From: Rhipidocladum racemiflorum
Taxonomy: Eukaryota; Streptophyta; Magnoliopsida; Poales; Poaceae
Length of the DNA: 64,000 nt
Direction: 5' to 3'
NCBI GenBank assembly: GCA_036346355.1
Contig: CM070580.1
Location: 16,917,374-16,981,373, forward strand
The position numbers and the translations under genes are program-made. The notes beneath the pieces are model-generated. The model worked only from the letters and a program-made list of their open reading frames with translations, was not told the origin of the DNA and searched no databases. Positions 10,832-23,486 of this stretch are shown here, piece after piece (within the stretch, counting starts at the first letter, position 1; the number at the start of each line of letters is the position of its first letter).

Positions 10832-11722
10832 CAAGTCACGTTCTTAAATTATGCATGCAACACCATGTCTTGTCTTTAATCTTGCGAGATTGGTGAGTAC
10901 TACTGATCGAAGAGGTTAATCTTGTTAAAGCAGGTAGGGGTTTGCCGATCATCACGGGAGAGACTTCGAGGAGATTGGCCCAGGGGAAGAAGAACATGTG
11001 AATTGTAAACCTCTTGTTATCTCATGATCCTCGATCCGTTGTAAGCTAGCTTACTGACATAAGTAGGGAGATCAGGGCTTAAAATTTATGGTTGTTAGCT
11101 AGCTAGAGTTGAAGTGATTGATGCCCTGATGCGATGGCTAAATTTTGTTGTGGAGGTTCACCTATAAGCTTTGCATTTGTAGGTTTCATACTTTCATGTC
11201 ATCAACTACTGCTCTTTTGTACAACTTGTTTATCCAGTGCTAGTTGTGAACATGCATGCATGTATGTGATCGGAAGTTTTTGTTCACCAACTAATTGACC
11301 ACATGCATTTTATGGTTACCGCAACTGGTAAATTTTCCATCTTTTCCACACTCCCATATATCTACAGGGTTCAATAGGGAATAATTGCACTGTGTATTTC
11401 TAATTTTCTATATGTTTTCTTTCTCACTAAAGTTTGCGAACTTTAATTAGTGTCTTTTTGCCTGATATCTAATCTTGCAAAAGTTTTCGATGCGAGTACA
11501 CTTGTAATTTGCATTGACAAAAAGGCAGTTGGCCAGCTAGAGCACTTTTACGGTACACAACCACTTACCCCTCTAGAGATAAGATGGAGTTTCAACCTCA
11601 GTCGTCAATTGACTAAGGTTAGTTGGGCTAATGCAAATATGGCTAGCTAGTAAGGACTAAGGAAACCAGAGCAATTAATTAACTTCAATACCTAAAATAG
11701 TAATGTATTAACAGAAAAACTA
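10832..11722. other. 3' flank of ARM/TPR gene, no other gene seen
   Basis: AT-rich sequence after the stop codon that probably includes the 3' UTR. There is no polyadenylation signal clear enough to call. The short open frame at 11450-11650 has neither codon bias nor similarity to anything I recognise. Confidence 0.4.
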
Positions 11723-11926
11723 AAAAACGGTATACCGTTACAACGGTATACCTCTGAAACTCATGAAACTTATGATTTTTTGCACTGAAACTCATGAAAC
11801 TTAGCACTAAAAACTGATAAAACATGAAACTGATGAAACTAAACACTGAAACTCATGAAACCAGCACTGAAACTGATAAGTTTCATAAGTTTCATGGCGA
11901 TACCGTTGCAACGGTATACCGTTCCC
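11723..11926. mobile_element. MITE flanked by TA (Tc1/mariner-like), 204 bp
   Basis: The ends are inverted repeats of about 27 bp: AAAAACGGTATACCGTTACA at the left and, as reverse complement of the right end, GGGAACGGTATACCGTTGCA. Each contains the palindrome CGGTATACCG. TA dinucleotides flank both ends (11721-11722 and 11927-11928), which fits TA-target elements. The interior is made of diverged copies of CTGAAACTCATGAAACTTA in both orientations. Family assignment rests on the TA flank only. Confidence 0.6.
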
Positions 11927-12284
11927 TAGTCACTCTCATGTATTAAATGGGCATATCCATCCATACCAAACTATGGTAATTAAACTCATTTTAAATTTAA
12001 ATGGCAGTATCATCATCCAAATTCCAAACGCTCTTTACATCTAGTCTTAAGATCGGATCTCAGCCACTATGTAAGCCATACTTCTGTTAAGTTTGAGATA
12101 GGTATTCCAGGCTAATTCGAATTTAAAATGGTACATATTTTTTAACAAAACAATGAAATTTAAAATTTTATAGCAGGTTGAATTAAGTAATATTTTGAAT
12201 TCGAATTGCAAATAAAGATAGGTTACAAAAAATAATCATATAGCAAATTTCAAATTACAAAGTAAGTAAAATTTTCTAGCTTAA
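11927..12284. other. AT-rich intergenic segment
   Basis: No gene, repeat border or RNA gene could be supported in this stretch. Confidence 0.4.
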
Positions 12285-12852
12285 TACAAGATTTGACCCG
12301 TATTTACAAAACGATATAACATTTTCGCATATTTACAGAAAAACCAGTTATACCCGGAATTTGAAATTCCGGTTATGCCTACCTGGAATTTCAAATTCCG
12401 GGTATGGTGTATTGGGTTTGCCAGATTCCGGGTATTACGTATTTTCGAATTTAAAAATCGCATACCTGGAAAATGAAAAACCGGGTATGCATAGCTAGAA
12501 TTTGAGAATCCGGTTATGCCATACTCGGGTTTTCAAAAACCGGGTATGGGTGCTGACGTAGTGCGTGGAGACAACCGGCTTTTGGCATGGGCTCAGCGTG
12601 GAGGCAGGTGTGGGGGGCTTAACCGGTACTCCAAAAACTAGGTATGGCTTAACTAGTACTCCAAAAACTGGGTATGGGGGCATATAAGCAATAGCCAACA
12701 TTTCAAAAACTGGGTATGGGCAATATACGCAATAGCCGGTATTTCAATGTCCGGGTATGAATAACCGGTACTTCAAATTTCGGGTATGACTAGTTTTTTT
12801 GTAAATATGCGAAAGTATTGTATCGTTTTGCGAATACGTGTCAAATCTTGTA
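12285..12852. mobile_element. Fold-back-like element with long terminal inverted repeats
   Basis: The two ends are inverted copies of each other over about 80 bp. The left end begins TACAAGATTTGACCCGTATT and the right end, reverse complemented, TACAAGATTTGACACGTATT; similarity continues through AAAACGATA...TTTCGCATATTTACA. The interior is an array of about ten degenerate units of 25-35 bp such as ATACCCGGAATTTGAAATT, many of them palindromic in themselves (CCGGAATTTGAAATTCCGG). No transposase frame exists. No clear target duplication was found, so the family (Mutator-like or fold-back) is open. Confidence 0.65.
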
Positions 12853-13958
12853 TCAAATACAAAAAATTCCCATGAAAAGTGGTGTATCCTCAAAAGATCC
12901 CTGATCGACATATACTCACAACTCAATGATCGATGCACAACGTAGCATTGGAAACCTGGTTCTAGCACGAGTTTTTGACACTACTAGAGAATTGAAAGGT
13001 GTGGCGGTGCAAAAAATGTGGAGGATCCGTTCGCGAATATATAGAACCACATGCCTTTTTTGCAAAGAAAAATCGGTGGAACCTCAACGTAATTTCTTTT
13101 TTTAGGGTTTTTTTAAAAATGGGTTGGCTAAGAGCCGTCAGCGAATTTGCGTAGCCGTGTGGTCATTTCTGCAAAAAAAACTATAGAGGACCCATTCACA
13201 AATTTATGGAACTACAGGTCCTTTTTGCAAGAAAAACAGTGGAAGGATTTGTCCGCGATTTTGGAATTTTGAGGGAGGGGTGGGAGTTTCATAAAAAAAA
13301 TGACATGGAGGGTCTGGCTACGCTCTAGTCTTTACTGGCATAAGAGTAAGAATATAGTCTAGATTAACCAATCAATTCCAATATAAATGATTTCGAAAGG
13401 AAAAAACTGTCAATTCAAGGCAGACACCAATATTCTAGACAACCAATCGTCATGTCAACAATTCAATATGTTTGGCAGACATATACACGTTGATCATCCT
13501 AGCTACTAGGTGTTTGTAACGTAAAAAATATATTTACTTGGAGATTCTGAAAGAATTACTCCATTTACTTTCTTGCAAAATTCTTCTGAAGTTCCTGTAT
13601 TCCAAATGAGCAATTGCGATTCCTTAACATTTTACTGGTATGTGCTTTTCTCTTTTACCCCACTCGCTGTACTAGTGTACTACTTGACCAATTTAACTGA
13701 ATTATACAAAACATTTTTTTTCCGATAAAGGCTTTTAACCCCTTACTTGACTTGAACCCAGGCCAATCAATTGGGATCGCAAGAACACGTTCAGGTGGTG
13801 AATTATTTGAAACTACAACATTCGCTCATGGACACAAATGGAATGTGTTGTAAAAAGAAAAGTATTAGAATGTGTTATCTAGCTTTTGAAGGCAAGTTAA
13901 CGGTTTACCTAACTGGAACCTTTTCTTCCTTGGCGAGGAGATCATATCGACATGTGGG
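12853..13958. other. Intergenic with a diverged duplicated segment
   Basis: Two diverged copies of a segment of about 75 bp occur at roughly 13005-13080 and 13171-13243. Each runs from TGCAAAAAA through GAGGAyCCrTTC to CCTTTTTTGCAA. The rest shows no gene. Open frames here lack domains. Confidence 0.4.
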
Positions 13959-14996
13959 CACTACTACATAAATGACTATATTAGATGTCTATATTAAATA
14001 TAATCACAGATAGTTTTCAAAGCGTAACCGTCTAAATTACTGGATTCGCTAAGAACCGTATATAACATGCTCATATCACAGATGGTCCAAGGACGTACGG
14101 GACGAAGCTGAACCACGATTTTAAGTTTCTGGTATCCGCTAGTATACAATAATCCTATATCATACTCTGTAATAATACCTTTGGAACTAACCAATTCTAT
14201 TTTTACAGTGCCACCAGCAAGAAAAGAGAAATAACATATATGGATTCTACGTTTGCCACAACATGCAATTCATACAAAGAAGACCAATAACACAGAGGTT
14301 TGTCAATTATGCAATAATTATTTTATACTTATCTATTTATATATATGCACGATTTTAATCTTCACATCAATAGGAATTTGAGGACACAGACCGATCTGAA
14401 AGGAATTTGAGGACAACTGTTACTTCTTGTTGCGTGAAGTCATAAACCCAAAAGGCGAGTGCCACTCTGCCTAACCTAATGAGTTGTGAATTACCACTTG
14501 GATTAATTTGTGAAACTTGTACTGTGAATTTGTTGTGCATTCAATTGATTAATATATCTAAGTTCAATTGGTTAATGTATCTGAATTCATTTATGAAATG
14601 GATGTGTTGTGCTGTAATTTGTACGTAATCTGTTTGCGCTAGATGTAATCTGAGTTGATTTCTAAAACGGATGTAATATGCTTGTGATGTAATATGCTTG
14701 TTTCGAAGGATATGGCTAGCATTTCATGAGGCTAGCCTTTAGACAGAAAAGCTTCAGCAATACAAAATTATATCACAGACAGTTCCTTACATAAAACTGT
14801 CTATGATGCATCTCATATCACAGACAATTGGAACTACAATCATCACAGACGGTTCTTCCTAAGAACCGTATGTGATAGGTGTTTTACAGGCGGTTCAGAA
14901 GCCATGTGATACGTCGTTATTAACACTAATATATGTTTATAGACTGTGGTGACTTTTTGAACCGTCTGTAACGATCTTTTTTTTGTAGTAGTAGTG
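13959..14996. mobile_element. Non-autonomous CACTA (En/Spm) element, 1038 bp
   Basis: The element starts CACTACTAC (13959) and ends GTAGTAGTG (to 14996), flanked by a 3-bp duplication GGG (13956-13958 and 14997-14999), the diagnostic CACTA target size. Subterminal regions carry repeated (T)CACAGACGGTT and AACCGTCTGTGA-type motifs in both directions (about 14010-14100 and 14770-14970), the expected transposase-binding array. There is no transposase or TnpA-like frame, so it is a deletion or MITE-like derivative. Confidence 0.92.
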
Positions 14997-15650
14997 GGGG
15001 TGCGCATCACAGCAAAGAAAAGAAATGATAACATGTACATCACAGAATGTTGAATGCCAAATTATATGATTCGTAGGGCGGTCCAGCCGTACACGCCTGG
15101 AATTAATGTCTCTCTCGTGGCATGCAAGTATGCAACATGTGGTTAACAAAGAGAGCAATAGTGCGTTAGCACATGCAAATTCCTAGTAGGCATCCAATAC
15201 GTACGTTACGTATGTGTTGTAAAGTTGCAAACCTGTAGTTGTGCATAACCTTGCTCACGGAGTAGCTGAGGACCATCGCTAATTCCCCTCACTACTCATG
15301 TCGCTTCCAAAGCCATTTCACAGTAGGAACCCAAGATTACATCCCGGCGAACGATCAATTAAAGCAGGAGCTAGGATTAGGAAGCTAGCTTTTGACAGAA
15401 TAGGAATAGCAAGATCAGATCGCGGCCAGAGAAGAAAGATGTAGCTAGCTCTACGACGTGCAGAAGCCGACAGGGGCGCATGATTGGGAGCCAAGTGCCA
15501 AGCATGTCCTGACCTAATAATCGACCGAAGAATGTAGCTAGCGATCGTACAAGCAATCTGCACGTATCCCCATATTCCGACGCGAAAGCGAGCGAGGGGC
15601 GTCGGTTTGGTGCGATAGGACTCCTAAAAGAGGCTACGCCTGCAATATAT
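14997..15650. other. Intergenic, nothing recognised
   Basis: No gene or repeat with readable borders. Short open frames on both strands have no codon bias. Confidence 0.4.
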
Positions 15651-15875
15651 TAGGATGTTTGACGGAGTTTTATATCATTTTAAAGTGAGAATTTGTGGGT
15701 TAAAATAAAGTAAATTAGGTTTATATTTTTATTTTAAAATGTAAACAAGATAACCCACCTAAACATTCTTAATATACCCACAACTCCAGCTCTACAGATT
15801 TGATGGAGTTAGAAATACCCAGCTCCACCAGATTCACGAATCTGGTGAAGCTGCAGCTCTACGAAACACCCCTAA
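15651..15875. mobile_element. Possible Tourist-like MITE
   Basis: The ends resemble PIF/Harbinger MITE termini: TTAGGATGTTTGACGGAG at the left and ACGAAACACCCCTAA at the right (reverse complement TTAGGGGTGTTTCGT). A perfect hairpin CACCAGATTC/GAATCTGGTG lies at about 15827-15848. The flanks do not show an identical TTA or TAA duplication in the same orientation, so this is tentative. Confidence 0.4.
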
Positions 15876-16031
15876 ACTGGCATCCGGTGTGCTTTAGGCG
15901 CGCGCATGATGACTTGAGCAAATGCTAATGGCCGCTTTCCGGATATGGAAGGGAGGAAAGGACTTAGGGGAGGGGCAACCTGGAACTGGGAGTAGGTTAG
16001 ACACTCGGATTAGTGATGGCCTGTAATTTAT

Positions 16032-16133
16032 GTCCTGTTTGGACCTTAAGAATAATTTTTTTTCCGGATTCCTGCGAGGATTGAATTGTTTCCTGCGAAG
16101 TTCTTTGTAAATTTTTCGCGCTCCAAACAGGGC
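16032..16133. mobile_element. Small MITE (102 bp)
   Basis: Inverted termini GTCCTGTTTGGA and TCCAAACAGGGC enclose 102 bp. The flanks carry TTTAT on both sides (16027-16031 and 16134-16138), a plausible target duplication. The CCTGTTTGGA terminus is common among grass MITEs, but the superfamily is not fixed by a 5-bp AT-rich duplication. Confidence 0.6.
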
Positions 16134-16138
16134 TTTAT

Positions 16139-17132
16139 TACCTCTTCTGTACAACTTTTAGCGTAAGGACAGTACATCATTAATGACTTGTGCTGTGTGT
16201 ACGGTTGACAAATGCGCAGCGTAACTCGTGAATAAGCATGCGACTTGCATTAATCAGCTATCCCAGTAAAAAAAAATGGCCAAGAATTCAGGATGTCTGG
16301 CTGTAACTAGTATGGATCTTGATGTTCTCTTCTTTGATTAGTATGGATCTTGATGTTCTCTCCTTTGATTAGTGCATGCAAGACTAAAATTTGGATGTTC
16401 CAGTCATACTTTTTCTCGTTGATCATTGATCCTGCATTCGTATACCTCTTTGCTCCTCTTTATTCCTTTCTTTAAAATTTTCTTTTGTCGAGTCCTAACG
16501 GCATCGTTGCCACTTTTCATCAACGTAGCGTAGCGTATTGGTTGCGGCCTAATGGTAGTACCTGCCTTGCATACAGATCATGACCTTTAGCTAAAAAGTT
16601 CGTACGCCTTTTATTATAAAAAAAGGAACGAAAGTGAGAGAAATAAAGAAGAAGCGACATGACCCCAAGGCATATTGGACAAAGGTCTTGTATACGGAGC
16701 AAATCCACCGCATGAGCTCTGCCTTTTTCTGGATCCAGTAATATAAAGATCGGCACCTGGCACAATGATAGTTGCAATAGCCATTGCGATAACACAATCT
16801 TGCATCTGCAAAGCCACATTCATGAACCGCAACATAAGCCATGTGCGCAAGAGATTATTGGCCTTCACTATAATAATCTACAAACAGATAAGACCATCAC
16901 CTCTGGCATCAAGGAATTACGCTTAACCATGGGGGCATGTCAAACCAGATCGATCGAATACCTAAAGGATCAAAGGAAAGCTAAGACAAAATCAGACCTA
17001 AAAATACATGCAACACAGCTACTACAGAATTGTTTTTCAACATACCAAGTACTACAGATCTTTTCCTTTGGGGGGAACACAGCATAGCATTTAACTTCAA
17101 TTATAGATTTCAATGTCAAACATGTAAACGTG
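16139..17132. other. Intergenic and 3' UTR of the RBBP5-like gene
   Basis: This includes a 31-bp head-to-tail duplication (16308-16338 and 16339-16369, core TAGTATGGATCTTGATGTTC). The part adjoining 17133 is likely the 3' UTR of the reverse-strand WD40 gene. Open frames on both strands between 16520 and 17090 have no supporting features. Confidence 0.45.
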
Positions 17133-20100
17133 TTACATCTCATCGTCCTCGGTCGCTTCATCATCAACGACCAAGTTGTTCTCGTTGCCAAGTTCCACCT
17201 GCTTGCGCTTCGATTTTGAGGACTTGCCGTTGGACTTATTCTTTGTTGTTGGTTTTTTGCCCTTTTCAGCCTGCTGCAACTCAAGCCCCTTGACTGATAG
17301 CCTCCGCTTCCGTTTTGAGTTTGCCGCTTCCGCTGGCTCTTCAGCGGTAGAATTATCCACTGGCAGAGAAATAGAACCGAAAATATTGCAATTTTTTTAG
17401 AAAATTAGCACAGTATAATGATAGTAGTTATCCACAAATACCTGAAGCAAATGTGAAAAATTCAGGTTTTCAAGATTCTACCCCTAACTAGAAGTGCATC
17501 GTCATTCATCACTAAAAGTTTCAGCTTACTCTAGTTTGCATATGCTGAGACTGATAATTTTCTTGGTATACCATATGGTTTCCCAACTTGTGTATATAAT
17601 TCCAATATACCTATACAACACAAGATGGATTGCACTAATGTAATTTTGTTTAAATTGAAGCAAGCACCAAATTCCATATACATCTCATCCTGATGAGTGC
17701 GTTAATTTGTTTTCTTGGTATGGAGATAATCTGCAAGTTTTTTCGATCAATACAAAATGAAGCACACTACCGGTAGACTTCAACTTAAGAACAAATCACA
17801 ACTGTGATGACTATATATTAACAGTTGCATAAAATAAGAAGCAAGTGAAATGAGAAATTACAAAAGTCTACAGCTTTACCTTCCAGTGGACTAGATGCTG
17901 GAGGAATGGCCTGACCATTCTGTACAGCATCCATAGATGGGGAACCAGAATGATTGCTGTCCTCCAACTTCGATGAACTTCCGAGGCATTTGTCTGGCTG
18001 CTCATCGGGAGCATCATCTGGGGAAGGAATAGCTGGCAAGTAGCTGATCTCATCCACTGAATCCTCCTCCACATCACTGAACGTCGAGTTCTTCTCAAAT
18101 GTCTCAACATCAACATTCGCATTCTCGTCTATCACTAATTCTTCAGCCTACAACATAGAAGATTTAGGTAAAATTGGACGTGAATTTGCGTTTTATGAAT
18201 AACAGTTAAGACAAGTAAAGAATTTCCATTCACCTTTTCTTCATATGCATTCATGTCAAACTCATCCTCTCGTTCCACGTACTCCTCATTTTCTTCTAAT
18301 TCTATGAAATCAGGAGCAAAAGCACTCCAATTCTCTACATGCTCCTTGGCCCAAATGTATGTTAAGCCTGCTACAGAAACTGAAACAATTGTAGGCTCAA
18401 CTGGATGCCAAGCAAGATCAATGAGAGCTTCCTTTGGACCTTCAAGGATCTTGACAAGACGCCCTGTTCGGTCCCATATGTACAATCTGTGCTCTCCTTT
18501 GCTTGCAGAAGCACCAACAATCCACTCACCATCACCACTGAAACACGGTGCCTTCCACTGTATCTTTGTGATGGCATCTGAGAGTTCACAAGAAAGAACT
18601 AGGCATTGTGCACCATTTGCTTTTAGCTTATCATAGTGACTTTCATAGTCATCATTGTTGTTGCTTATTTTTTCAATCTCCTTTCCAGAACCTTTAACAG
18701 GCAGAGCATTCTCATAGACTCTAATGACCCGATCATTAGAATTCGTCAGCAGATATTGGCCATCCCTGCTGAAAGCAATATCCTTAACTACTGTTCCACC
18801 TGGGATGGGAATTACCATGTGTACCTGAATGCTTTTTGAATCTACAATTAGTATCTCTCCCTTGGAATTCCCCACATATATCAGATCCCCGTGCTTATCA
18901 AATGTTGCAGCAGTTGGTGTAAAAGGTGGAGAACCATCCGAAAATTTATTACGGGAATTCGGTGCAGGGGGATTACCGTTATCAGATACAGAAACTGGGA
19001 GAACTGTGGTACTTCCGGTGTTTAAATCAACAAGAACAGGTGCAGAAGAGAGAGGACATGCCAAACAAATAGATGGGGTGGATGAACCAGGATGAAGACT
19101 GGCATGCAGTGGAGTCTGCTGAAGAGTTATACGGGCAATCTTTTCGCCAGATACCACATTCCAAAGTGTCAATGACTTGTCAGTAGCAGAGGCAAGCAAA
19201 CGGTGACCATACTTCGACCAGCAGACACTTGTTATAGGTGCAGTACAATCTTTATCACGAAGTTCTCTTGCAATGCCCCTTGTTTCAAAGTCCCAGATAA
19301 CACAGCTACCATTTGCACATCCAGCTGAAAAATTGCAACAGACATTGTCATCGATAATTGGAAACGATTTAATGCAAAGATTTAAGAAAAAAAAACAGCA
19401 ATACACCAAAACAATTTCAGAGCCAAAACAATATTATTCACCATCCAAAGATTTACAGCACATTACATAAGTAATGTTTTATCACTTATATAGATCGCGA
19501 GTACACACATGCATGAATTAGTCTTTTTTTAAAAGAAAAAAAATAGACAAAGGTCGCACCAACTTCCTCTGGAAGTAAGAATTATAAAGTAAACACTAAA
19601 CAGAGATTCCAGCTTAAAGAATGCACACGGAATTCTCTTTTCATATCACCATGTCATATCATGGCAATGGTAAATATCAAAATATGTAGAAAGGAACCAA
19701 GTCTAATTAAACTCCTATTCTCCGCTTTCCATTTGCCCTTATTTCCAGCAGAAGTGGACTACAAAGAAAACTAAAGGCAGATACAAAATACATGGTACAT
19801 AGGTACTTAAGCACACATCCTGAACTCCCATCCTCTGGATCAAGGATACCCTATCCCCATGTATGCATGTACATCTCCTGTAGTGTACAAGATACAATAG
19901 AGGGTATGTATTGCCCTATGAGGAAGGTAAGAGTGAAAGGTTAAACGGATCAGTTAGAGCAAGATTAAAAGTTCACACTAATTGTGCACAAAAAAAGGGA
20001 GTCATTAAAAACATGTTCCATGTGGAAAAGAAAATTATACAAGAGCGGTGATTTTTTTAATGCATAGTACAGGTGGCAGGGAAACCATTAACTGTAAAGG

Positions 20101-21285
20101 AAGGCAGACACTACCATTGGCACCACAGCACCAAGTACGGTAAAATTGACTAATAAAGCAGCTAGTGATGAAAAACAATAAGGAACAGAAACTGCTTCAT
20201 CAAACTAGAAGAAATGCTTTTGATCTTTGTTAACAGGTAAAGAAATTTTCAACAGGACAAACTCAACACTAATCATGCACTGCAGTGTAAAAGAAACCAG
20301 TGTATTTTGTATGAGCTAAGAAGACAATTACACAAAACAGTCAATTAAACATACTTATCGAGGAATAAGCAGAGATAATTACCAGCAAGGAGAGTTCCCC
20401 TGCGGTTAAACGCAACGCATTTCATATTCCCATGCTGCAAGAACTCCTCGATGACCTCGGGAAAATCCCCTTGCAACGGATCTACACCAATGCAGAACAT
20501 AGAACAGATAATTACTTTCAATATCTTACTGCTAATTTGCTCACAATTATTCTTATAATAGAAATCCAAAAACACAAAACATACTCCACTATTTCCCAAA
20601 TAGCACCATCAAAAGGTTCAATTTCCTTCTCAAATAAAATGGGATGTTAAAAGGGCATCAGAAAAATTAGTAAATGAACACATAAGTGGCAGTAAGGTGG
20701 GCTGCTGAAAAAAATGTCCTCCTAAATGTGAGACAAATTCTTGTAATTGTCTCAGAAGCAATCGTACCCAATCATCAAAATAGAAACTTTCTAAGATAAG
20801 AAACACATAGCAAAATGCAAAGAGAAAAAAAAAATACATTTGCAACTCTTAGCGAACTAAAACCCTCGTTGAAACCCTAGATATCACTTCATTTCGATGC
20901 AAGCAGAATACCAAAACCAACAACAGTGCTCGCCAGGAACAAATACTCACTGAGTCGCACAATCTAGGGCAAAGCATTGGTTATTAGTACATTGAAATCC
21001 ACTCGCCCATAAGCTAATGCTACCAAAAACGCCGACCTTTCAGTCTCAAATCACCTAAAAGAGGGGGGAAATTAGTGGCAAACAAAGCAGCCCTAATACG
21101 CGCAAATCCACCCCCCTGCAAACCTAAAATTTCACCTCAAATCAGCGAGGGAATAACACTAACCCGCAAAGCACCCAACCAACTCCACCCAATTCACACT
21201 AGAACCATCACGATGCTAATCCTAATCCAAACCGCACCCCCCGGGAAAAACGCAAGGAAAACTCACCGACTATAGGCACATTCAT
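17133..21285 (-). CDS. RBL: RBBP5/RBL-like WD40 subunit of COMPASS H3K4 methyltransferase, 567 aa
   Basis: Five exons join with consensus GT-AG borders and consistent phase: 21285-21267, 20481-20383, 19324-18234, 18147-17880 and 17359-17133. The tiny first exon (19 nt, MNVPIV) joins DPLQGDFPEVIEEFLQHGN, the typical N-terminus of plant RBBP5-like proteins. Residues about 20-340 form a WD40 propeller (GSCVIWDFETRGIA, LASATDKSLTLWNVVSGEKI, SNDRVIRVYEN, HRLYIWDRTGRLVKILEG, AWHPVEPTIVSVS). An acidic region follows (FIELEENEEYVEREDEFD and later DVEEDSVDEISYLPAIPSPD). The C-terminus is a lysine-rich, nuclear-localisation-like tail (SKRKRRLSVK, KSKRKQ) ending EATEDDEM. In the family, RBBP5 binds ASH2 and WDR5 and stimulates SET-domain methylation of H3K4 in the nucleus; the Arabidopsis homologue is RBL. 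No break or missing exon is seen. Confidence 0.93.
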
Positions 21286-22758
21286 CGCGCCACCGCTCCT
21301 CGAGATGCGACGCTTCCACACGAAGGGGGAAAGCTAAGGAACCACCGAGGATCGAAGCGAGGGAACCCGAGGCGAGGAGGACGGGAGCGTGCGCCCCCTA
21401 GAGCCGTAGAGAAAAAACCTCTCGGGACGGAAGAGCGAGGGAGAGGGGCGAAGAGCCGCGAGAGAGGCCACAGAACTAGTATTCGAGCCCAGGGGAGTCT
21501 GGGCGGGGCGCGGCGCGGGGAAACTCACGAGCGAGCCCAGTGTTTTGCTCGCCTGCCCGCAACCCAATCGAACACGTCAACCGGATTGGCGACAAATCGC
21601 ATCCACGCCACAAGCCTCGTTGCAGTGACTGGAGCTGATGTGGCGTTGCCGTGTCGGCGGCGGAGGGGTGAGGAAGAGAAGAGCGCATCACCGGCGAGGT
21701 GTGGTAGCGACGACGGAGCTCGCAAACGGTCCGAGGAAGAGGATATTCTGTGCGGTCTTGGATGGCCATGGCGGTCGGCGACAGTGCTGTATCCGGACCG
21801 GCAAGATCGTGACGGCATGCTTCAATACCCGAGATACTCGATACTACTGACGTATCGATATTAGATACTTATCTGTATCCCATACAATCAGATATGTATC
21901 GTATTCGTATCGATAATCTTTTTATTTTTCTAAAAAAAATAATTCTGAATAGTTTTTTTTTATATTTGTGTAATACTTCCAAAATATCTCTCAACTAATA
22001 AAGAGGTGTTTTGAGTCATTTATTTCTATCTCATAACCTCCTCTCTTCTCATCTCGCTTCCTGCACCACTGCCTCTGCTCCTCTCTTCCCATAGATTTCT
22101 ACACCAATATTCCTTTCCTTTTATAGATAGTGGTGCACGGTATCCATCTCACTACCGGCGCAACGCCGCCATTATTCCTCATGTGCGGTGAGTCCTTCCA
22201 CTAGTAGGTATTCTCTCAAGCAGCCAGGAGCTAGTGAGGTCAGCAACAGCTAGAATACAAGACATATGGCTGCGATCGGCGGGGATAAAAGCGTGCAATT
22301 CTAGAGACGTTTGGGGCAGCAATAGACTAGATGCCCTAAGCCACTTGCTATAGGTTGATGAACCTTCGAGAAGATCTAGCTCATTTGCTTCTTTATTTTA
22401 TTTGTTATTGTCTGTGTTCTGTACGATATCCTATATTTTAAGCATGTTTTTTATTATTTTGTTATTATTATACGCATATATGTATCGGCGTATTAATGTT
22501 TTTGAGAAATAGCGTATAGCGGTATCGGCGTATGCAGACACCATAGTCAAGACCTTCAAGTGTGGCTCCGCTATCGCGTAATCTTTCATCGGTGAGCCCA
22601 ACCTATTCGATCGATTCCACCTAGATTCGGTGATTTCGCTATATGCTTAGTTTATCAAATGTATAATGCTTCCTTTTCTTGTTTGAAAAACGCAAGAGGT
22701 TTGAACAATGTGTATAAAATAGTTGCTGTCATTGGATGGATTGTCTAAGTAGTAGTAG
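21286..22758. other. GC-rich 5' region of the RBBP5-like gene and unassigned repeat
   Basis: The segment from 21286 to about 21780 is GC-rich and contains the probable 5' leader and promoter of the reverse-strand gene. No TATA box is evident, which fits a housekeeping promoter. From about 21820 to 22540 an AT-rich block has repeated GTATCGATA, ATACTCGATAC and GTATCGGCGTAT motifs towards its two ends. It looks like a degraded DNA element, but no target duplication was readable. Open frames in the GC-rich part on both strands are composition artefacts. Confidence 0.4.
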
Positions 22759-22983
22759 TTAGAAATCAATCGTTTCAGGATCTCTATTAATATGCCTTGG
22801 ATAAAAACTTTTGTACTGATTAAGCGTACCTCTCTCTAGCTCTCCAAGTAGAGCCCAGATATGCCCTTCAATCTGAGCCTCAGTTGGATCATTGATGGAG
22901 TCATCTTCAGAGTGGCCGGACTGGGAGTCTGATTCTGTGGACATTTTTGGAGAGAGCACTTGTCTCTGCTGAAAATGGTGCAA
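22759..22983 (-). other. Short unknown open frame, 74 aa
   Basis: The frame encodes an acidic, serine-rich N-terminus (KMSTESDSQSGHSEDDSIND) and ends YPRHINRDPETIDF. The reverse-strand sequence upstream repeats AACGGCTATTT/AACTAGCCATTG-type motifs, a composition I associate with leaders of transposon genes in grasses. I do not recognise the protein. It may be the broken start of a transposon gene; the downstream part is absent. Confidence 0.2.
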
Positions 22984-23027
22984 GTAATGCTGTGGTACGA
23001 GTGAATGTTGGGATTTGGTGGAACCAA

Positions 23028-23486
23028 GCTTCTTCCTTTATTTGTAAATGGTGTCTCATGGTTTACAACGGCTATTTCAATGGCTAGTTGTCTTTATCAA
23101 ATATTTTCTTTAATAGAAATGTTGCCTTTTTTTATTTCAACGACTATTTCTCAACGGTTATTTGTATTATACAATGTTTGATTTACCATAATTGTTGCCT
23201 TTTCTTATTTCTACCCTTGAAATCATTATTACACATTTTTTATTTTTTATTTTGTCCAGAGTAGTTTGAATGTTGGAGATGTTCCTTATGCTATTCTAGT
23301 TGTGGATTTGATTATTCCAATTGGATAATTGTTACACGTTATTAGTCATGCTTTTATTAATTACAAATATAGTTAGAATTAGTCTTGATTTCTTGACTTA
23401 AGAAAGGGCAAGGGTTGTGATAGCAAAAGTAACACCGGACAGCCTTCGGAGATCTAGGTGTTACAAGGCAGCTAAACAATGAAAAC
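23028..23486. other. AT-rich flank of the Copia element
   Basis: No gene is seen. The last five bases (AAAAC, 23482-23486) are the left target duplication of the Copia element that starts at 23487. Confidence 0.4.

Noticed and set aside
21476..21864. Overlapping GC-rich frames upstream of the RBBP5-like gene
   Set aside because: Both strands are open in several frames; no start context, intron logic or domain.
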